Notes under the pieces: generated by a model
Database searches by the model: none
What the model was told of the DNA's origin: nothing
The model's input: only the letters and a program-made list of their open reading frames with translations
Assembly (NCBI GenBank): GCA_029266335.1
Contig: JAQSXC010000004.1
Location: 1 to 57,401 of the forward strand
From: Eubacterium sp.
GTDB taxonomy: Bacteria > Bacillota > Clostridia > Acetivibrionales > DSM-1351
Direction of reading: 5' to 3'
DNA: 57,401 nucleotides
In this document: piece after piece, positions 53,587-57,401 of the stretch
Layout of the letters: the number at the start of each line of letters is the position of its first letter
Position numbering within the stretch: position 1 is the stretch's first letter
Position numbers and translations under genes: made by a program

Positions 53587-53610
53587 GGTTTACACAAATA
53601 ACCTTGAAGA

Positions 53611-54879
53611 TTATTTCATTGCTTCAATCTGTGACAATGCATCTTTCTGAGCCTTTTCACTGCTAGTCTGAACATCGGCATCGTTCTTGTTTACTGCTGC
53701 CAGCATTGTTTCAGTAACTGTCCACATAACATCCATTTCAGGTACATTTGGCATTGGTACCACATTTTCAGCTGTCTTTTTCATAGCCATTATCATTTCG
53801 TTGGCGGTTACAGCTGAGTCATCATAGCATTTCTGATTGGCAGGTGCACAGTTTGCTGATTTTGCCAGAGCTATACCGATATCTGCCTTGGCAAGCTGCT
53901 TAAGTATCGTTGTGATAGCTTCCTTCTTGCCTTCTGCCGATTTGAGCACGCATACACCCTGAACGCCTGAATATGGAGTCAGAGGCTTTCCTGTGGAATT
54001 AACAGTTGGCATGGGAGCTATCCCCAAATCTATTTTGGCAGCCTTTATATCTGGTACCAGCCATGGTCCGCCGATTATAGCGTGAGCCTTTCCTTCCTTG
54101 AACAGTGTTGTAACTGTATTGTATTCTCCGTCTTTAGGAAGGTATTTTACAAATTGCTTGTGGTATTCCATTGCTGCGATTGTTTCCTTTGTGTTAAGTC
54201 CGGGTTCTGCTTTTTCATTGATTATGTATCCGCCAAAAGCGTGCAGCCAGCTTGATGCATAGTAAGCCGTACTATGCTGCTCAACAAAGCCATACATTCC
54301 ATCCTTTGTGTTGGCCTCCATGTATTTCAGAAGGTCATCGGTTGTAGCAGGTGCCTCCTTCATTAAGGCTTTATTGTACATGAACATCTGAGTTTCGAAA
54401 TAAATAGGCAATTGATAAATCTGATCCTTGTATGTAGCAGCTTTAACCGTCATTGGTATCAGATCGGCCATATCGTCTTTAGAAATGAAATCTGTAACCG
54501 GAGCCAGTATACCCATCTGAGCAAAAACTCCAGTTTTATCATGAGCAAAGAAGTACATGTCAGGCGCACTCTTGGGATCATTTCCAACCAGCTTTAATGC
54601 ATCGGACATTTTCTCTTTACGCTCAACTTTTACCTCTATTGCAGGAGCCAGTTTATCCAGCTCAGCCTGAAGCTCATTTGCTATACCTTTATCTGTTTCA
54701 TGCCAGATTGTAATTTTAACCGGTTCTTTAGCAGCTTCACTACTCTGTGCCTGTGTACCTGTATTTTCTGCAGAAGCCGAGGAGCCCGCTGAGCTTGTGG
54801 ACGCTGTTGAACTGCCGCAACCGGTAACAGCTGTAGAGATAATAAGTACTGACATAAGAATGGCAATAAATTTTTTCAA
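53611..54879 (-). CDS. malE: Maltodextrin-binding lipoprotein, MalE-like
   Basis: A 422-residue lipoprotein. Signal peptide with lipobox TAVTGC (Cys at residue 21), Ser/Ala-rich linker, then the binding-protein fold (about 50-422: KITIWHETDKGIANELQAEL...LPIYFETQMFMYNKALM). Starts at TTG with GGAGG upstream. First gene of the mal operon; LacI-type operators flank its promoter. Confidence 0.93.
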   Translation of the reverse strand: MKKFIAILMSVLIISTAVTGCGSSTASTSSAGSSASAENTGTQAQSSEAAKEPVKITIWHETDKGIANELQAELDKLAPAIEVKVERKEKMSDALKLVGNDPKSAPDMYFFAHDKTGVFAQMGILAPVTDFISKDDMADLIPMTVKAATYKDQIYQLPIYFETQMFMYNKALMKEAPATTDDLLKYMEANTKDGMYGFVEQHSTAYYASSWLHAFGGYIINEKAEPGLNTKETIAAMEYHKQFVKYLPKDGEYNTVTTLFKEGKAHAIIGGPWLVPDIKAAKIDLGIAPMPTVNSTGKPLTPYSGVQGVCVLKSAEGKKEAITTILKQLAKADIGIALAKSANCAPANQKCYDDSAVTANEMIMAMKKTAENVVPMPNVPEMDVMWTVTETMLAAVNKNDADVQTSSEKAQKDALSQIEAMK

Positions 54880-54908
54880 GTTTAGTTCCTCCTTTATTAT
54901 ATATATTG

Positions 54909-54922
54909 GGAAAACGTTTTAC
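54909..54922. promoter_or_regulatory. LacI-type operator 1
   Basis: GGAAAACGTTTTAC, centred on CG as usual for LacI/MalR. It lies between the malE promoter and start. Confidence 0.75.
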
Positions 54923-54979
54923 TAAATGTTTCGTTAATTTTGCACATATTTTCGTATGTGTTTTCCTCAATTTATCATC

Positions 54980-55008
54980 ATTATAGCCAATGTTATATAA
55001 TAAATCAA
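54980..55008 (-). promoter_or_regulatory. malE promoter
   Basis: Minus strand TTGATT (55008-55003), 17-base spacer, TATAAT (54985-54980). Confidence 0.75.
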
Positions 55009-55040
55009 TAGGTTTTACCAGTACAGTATTGATTTATTTA

Positions 55041-55054
55041 GGAAAACGTTGTAC
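55041..55054. promoter_or_regulatory. LacI-type operator 2
   Basis: GGAAAACGTTGTAC, 132 bases from operator 1, on the other side of the malE promoter. Spacing allows a repression loop and possible control of the divergent regulator gene. Confidence 0.7.
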
Positions 55055-55223
55055 CATATATGCATGACATTAGTTCTTTTTTAATATTGAAATTTACTTT
55101 TAACAAAGGTACATTTAATTGTAAATTAATTCTATTAAGATATTGTTGTAATTTATACTCATCCGCTATTGCGCTCTAATTAATACAGATTTTATTAATT
55201 AATATTTTTAAGGAGTGGATTCC

Positions 55224-56237
55224 ATGTCAATAACTATAAAAGATGTTGCAAGAGAGGCAGAAGTATCAATTTCTACTGTTTCCAAAGTCATCAACAAGTC
55301 TCCTACCATTTCACAGGCCACAGTTGACCGGGTCAATGAGGTTATGAAAAAACTTGATTACTATCCGAATCAGAGCGCAAGCAACTTTGCCAGGCAATCA
55401 ACCAGAAACATTGTGTTTCTGACAAGACTGGAGCGTGATGTTGCCTTCTCAAATCCACACATGTTTGAGATCATGTGCGGAGCACAGAAAGCATTGTCTG
55501 AAAAAAACTACAACCTAAGCCTAATGAGTATTAACACTGATCAGGAGGAAATGGATCTGATAAAGAAAATAATTGCTCAAAAAAGTGCAGATGGTATTAT
55601 ACTTCATGGTTCTGTAATAAACAGGGACTTACCCTCCCTGCTGGTTAACACAAATTTTCCGCATTTAATAATAGGAAAGCCTGAATTTGAGAGCCAGCTG
55701 TGCTGGATTGATACAAACAATCATCTCTCAGGGGAAATTGCCGCCGGTCACCTGCTCGAATGCGGGTATAAAAAAATCGCCTTTATAGGCGGCAGTGAAA
55801 ATGACATGATCTCCATGCACAGACTCCAAGGCTTCCAATGTGTCATGGAACAAAAAAATATTGAATATGAAAGGGATTTTATCAGCTTTGGCTTTTCCAC
55901 AAAGGATTCCGGGTATGCACAGATGAATCAGCTTCTTGACAGCCTGGTAAAGCCGGAGGCCGTAATTTGCGAAAATAACAGCATAGCCCTGGGTGTTGTT
56001 AAATCCATAAACGAGCATGGCTTATCCATACCCGGAGATATTGCAGTAATTACCTTTGATGAGTATCCTTTCTCCCATATCATTGAACCCATACCGACAG
56101 TTGTTAACATTAATGTCTTTGATATGGGGATTCAGGCAGGCTCAACCTTAATCCGAAAAATTAAAAATCCTTCTTTGCAGGTCCAGAGCTATACTACGCT
56201 GCCTGAACTTATTGTCAGAGGAACAACCAGGCAATGA
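55224..56237 (+). CDS. malR: LacI-family maltodextrin regulator (MalR-like)
   Basis: A 337-residue repressor. N-terminal LacI HTH (MSITIKDVAREAEVSISTVS...YYPNQSASNFAR) and a C-terminal sugar-binding domain (CGYKKIAFIGGSE, AVITFDEYPFSHIIEPIPTV). The start at 55224 follows AAGGAG at 55209-55214; an in-frame GTG at 55215 is less suitable. It is divergent from malE, and two operators lie between them. Confidence 0.9.
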   Translation: MSITIKDVAREAEVSISTVSKVINKSPTISQATVDRVNEVMKKLDYYPNQSASNFARQSTRNIVFLTRLERDVAFSNPHMFEIMCGAQKALSEKNYNLSLMSINTDQEEMDLIKKIIAQKSADGIILHGSVINRDLPSLLVNTNFPHLIIGKPEFESQLCWIDTNNHLSGEIAAGHLLECGYKKIAFIGGSENDMISMHRLQGFQCVMEQKNIEYERDFISFGFSTKDSGYAQMNQLLDSLVKPEAVICENNSIALGVVKSINEHGLSIPGDIAVITFDEYPFSHIIEPIPTVVNINVFDMGIQAGSTLIRKIKNPSLQVQSYTTLPELIVRGTTRQ

Positions 56238-56313
56238 TCTTATAATATAAGAACGAACTAATATTCTTGCCTTTATTATTACCCTAAATTTGATATTGCA
56301 GCTTATATAATTT

Positions 56314-56634
56314 TGTGGATTATAGTTTCGTTATCAACAATTCACCCCCATATATATAGGGATATCCACAACTTTATTAACAAAATATAGTTTTGTTGTG
56401 GATAAAATCTACGCTTATAGGTATATAATCCACAGATTTTTAACATAATTCACACATTACCTGTGAATTATTTTTATGTGGAAAACCAAATTTATTTATC
56501 TACAAGAAATCCCCATATATATTGGCTTATCAACAAATTTATTAACAAAATATTGTATTTTTGTGGATAACTATAGGTGTTTTTAACAAGTAATCCACAA
56601 AATGTCCATGTTATACACAGCTTTTTGTGGGTAA
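56314..56634. other. Cluster of DnaA-box-like 9-mers
   Basis: Two perfect DnaA boxes (TGTGGATAA at 56397-56405 and 56562-56570). At least nine one-mismatch boxes also occur: 56314, 56331, 56362, 56426, 56477, 56496, 56527, 56591, 56611 and 56626. A unit of about 60 bases (CCCCATATATAT...TTATTAACAAAATAT...TTTTGTGGATAA) occurs twice, at about 56345-56405 and 56511-56570. No dnaA or dnaN gene lies in view. Confidence 0.7.
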
Positions 56635-56685
56635 TTAGTCCTATGTATAAATATTACTAGCTACAATAGGTCTTTTTATTTACAA

Positions 56686-57018
56686 TCAATTATTTTTTCT
56701 GCTTTCAACAAGCCTTCCGTTTTCAACTATAATATACTGGCTGCTTCCAACTGCACTGGCTTTGAGATGTGCCTGGCTGTTGCCCTCCATGTGTCTGAAC
56801 TCAGCTCTATCAGGATATGCCCTGTCCAGTCCCAGCAGCATATCTTTTACAACATCCGGGTCAGCGTTCTCATTAATGGTTATTCCGGCAGTGGTGTGGG
56901 GACAAAACACAAGTACTATCCCCTCCTTAATTCCGCTTTTAGTCAGGGCCTCCATTACCTTACCCGTAATGTTGTAAAAATTCTGTCTTTCGGTTTTAAG
57001 TCCAAATTCATAGAGCAT
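56686..57018 (-). CDS. yjbQ: YjbQ-family protein, shortened C terminus
   Basis: A 110-residue UPF0047/YjbQ protein (reported secondary thiamine-phosphate synthase activity). Conserved VFCPHTTAGITINENADPDV, HMEGNSQAHLKAS and VENGRL are present. Usual members continue about 20-25 residues to a GTWQ.I.f.E.DGPR end, replaced here by VESRKNN and stop. The ATG overlaps the sfsA stop by one base, so the two are coupled. The DnaA-box cluster begins just past the stop. Confidence 0.85.
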   Translation of the reverse strand: MLYEFGLKTERQNFYNITGKVMEALTKSGIKEGIVLVFCPHTTAGITINENADPDVVKDMLLGLDRAYPDRAEFRHMEGNSQAHLKASAVGSSQYIIVENGRLVESRKNN

Positions 57019-57401
57019 TATAACTTCACCTCTACCCTTTCTGATATTTCAATGGAGTCTTCTCCAACATGGCAATCAAACGCCAGAATACCGACGCCCT
57101 TGGATTCCGCTGATTTCAATGTATCGGCAAACTCCTTATGTGTAACGGCATTAGGTGTAAAATATTCTATTCCCTTCATCTGGATAACAAATATAACATA
57201 GGCCTTGTATCCCTCTTCCACACATTCCATCAACTCATTAATATGTTTTACTCCCCTTTCGGTGGGAGCATCAGGGAATAGCACAACATTGTTATCCTCC
57301 AGGGTTACACCCTTTACTTCTATAAATATTTTTTCTGCTTCAGTCTCAACATAAAAATCAAACCTTGAATTTTTATATCTGGCCTCAGGTTTTATTAATG
57401 T
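57018..57401 (-). CDS. sfsA: SfsA, C-terminal part (runs off window)
   Basis: 127 residues visible, open through the window edge. Motifs SRFDFYVE, IFIEVKGVTLEDNNVVLFPD and APTERGVKHINEL match SfsA, a sugar-fermentation stimulation/DNA-binding nuclease-fold protein. The N-terminal ~100 residues lie beyond the window. Confidence 0.92.
   Translation of the reverse strand, partial: TLIKPEARYKNSRFDFYVETEAEKIFIEVKGVTLEDNNVVLFPDAPTERGVKHINELMECVEEGYKAYVIFVIQMKGIEYFTPNAVTHKEFADTLKSAESKGVGILAFDCHVGEDSIEISERVEVKL

Noticed and set aside
56314-56634. Chromosomal replication origin
   Set aside because: The usual rpmH/dnaA/dnaN setting is absent, so a titration or accessory DnaA locus is the safer reading.
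1-57401. CRISPR array
   Set aside because: No regularly spaced 25-40-base repeats and no cas genes seen; the repeats found are pairs or short iterons.

Overview
The window reads as chromosomal DNA of a low-GC, Gram-positive anaerobe of the Clostridia. The signs are a T-box leader on leuS, AGGAGG ribosome sites, sigma-A promoters with 17-base spacers, an S-layer-homology surface protein, an AgrBDC-type peptide system and a PBSX-like phage-tail cluster. Protein styles resemble mesophilic cellulolytic clostridia (Ruminiclostridium group), but that is an inference from memory, not a measured placement.

Left part (1-23 kb): end of a T-box and leuS; a LysR regulator; a PRPP synthetase of unusual motif; agrB, a very short agrD-like peptide gene and an AgrC-type kinase with no AgrA beside it; then a SNF2 helicase and a polymorphic toxin/immunity pair (DUF4157 head, HNH/AHH-like tip, CxxC-type immunity protein). 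The helicase and the toxin are each preceded by the same 148-nt structured repeat. The immunity gene abuts a GNAT gene that has lost its start. Two peptidases (M29, PepF), a YdjI/YdjG-like SPFH and zinc-ribbon pair, a secreted DUF5050 protein and a GNAT enzyme follow.

Middle (23.4-39.7 kb): a 16.3-kb island lies between a complete tRNA-Arg(CCT) gene and a 45-bp copy of its 3' end. It holds a contractile tail (sheath, tube, chaperone with a -1 frameshift site, tape measure, LysM, baseplate, fibre), amidase and holin, a sigma-like late regulator, and an Xre/ImmA switch. There is no capsid, portal, terminase or integrase gene, so it looks like a tailocin (R-type bacteriocin) fixed in place after prophage decay. 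A frameshifted IS200-type transposase lies at the end where an integrase would be expected. The control region has two face-to-face sigma-A promoters, each with a TAGACTATAGTCTA-type operator in its spacer.

Right part (39.8-57.4 kb): a double-FxLYD membrane protein, a small HNH protein, YibE/F, a 2159-residue surface protein (lamin-tail, chitobiase-like, PHP hydrolase, OB-fold and SLH domains), a small unknown gene, and a maltodextrin locus (malE, malF, malG, a GH13 enzyme and a divergent LacI regulator with two operators). Next comes a 320-bp cluster of DnaA-box-like sites far from any dnaA gene in view, then yjbQ and the 3' part of sfsA, which runs off the window.
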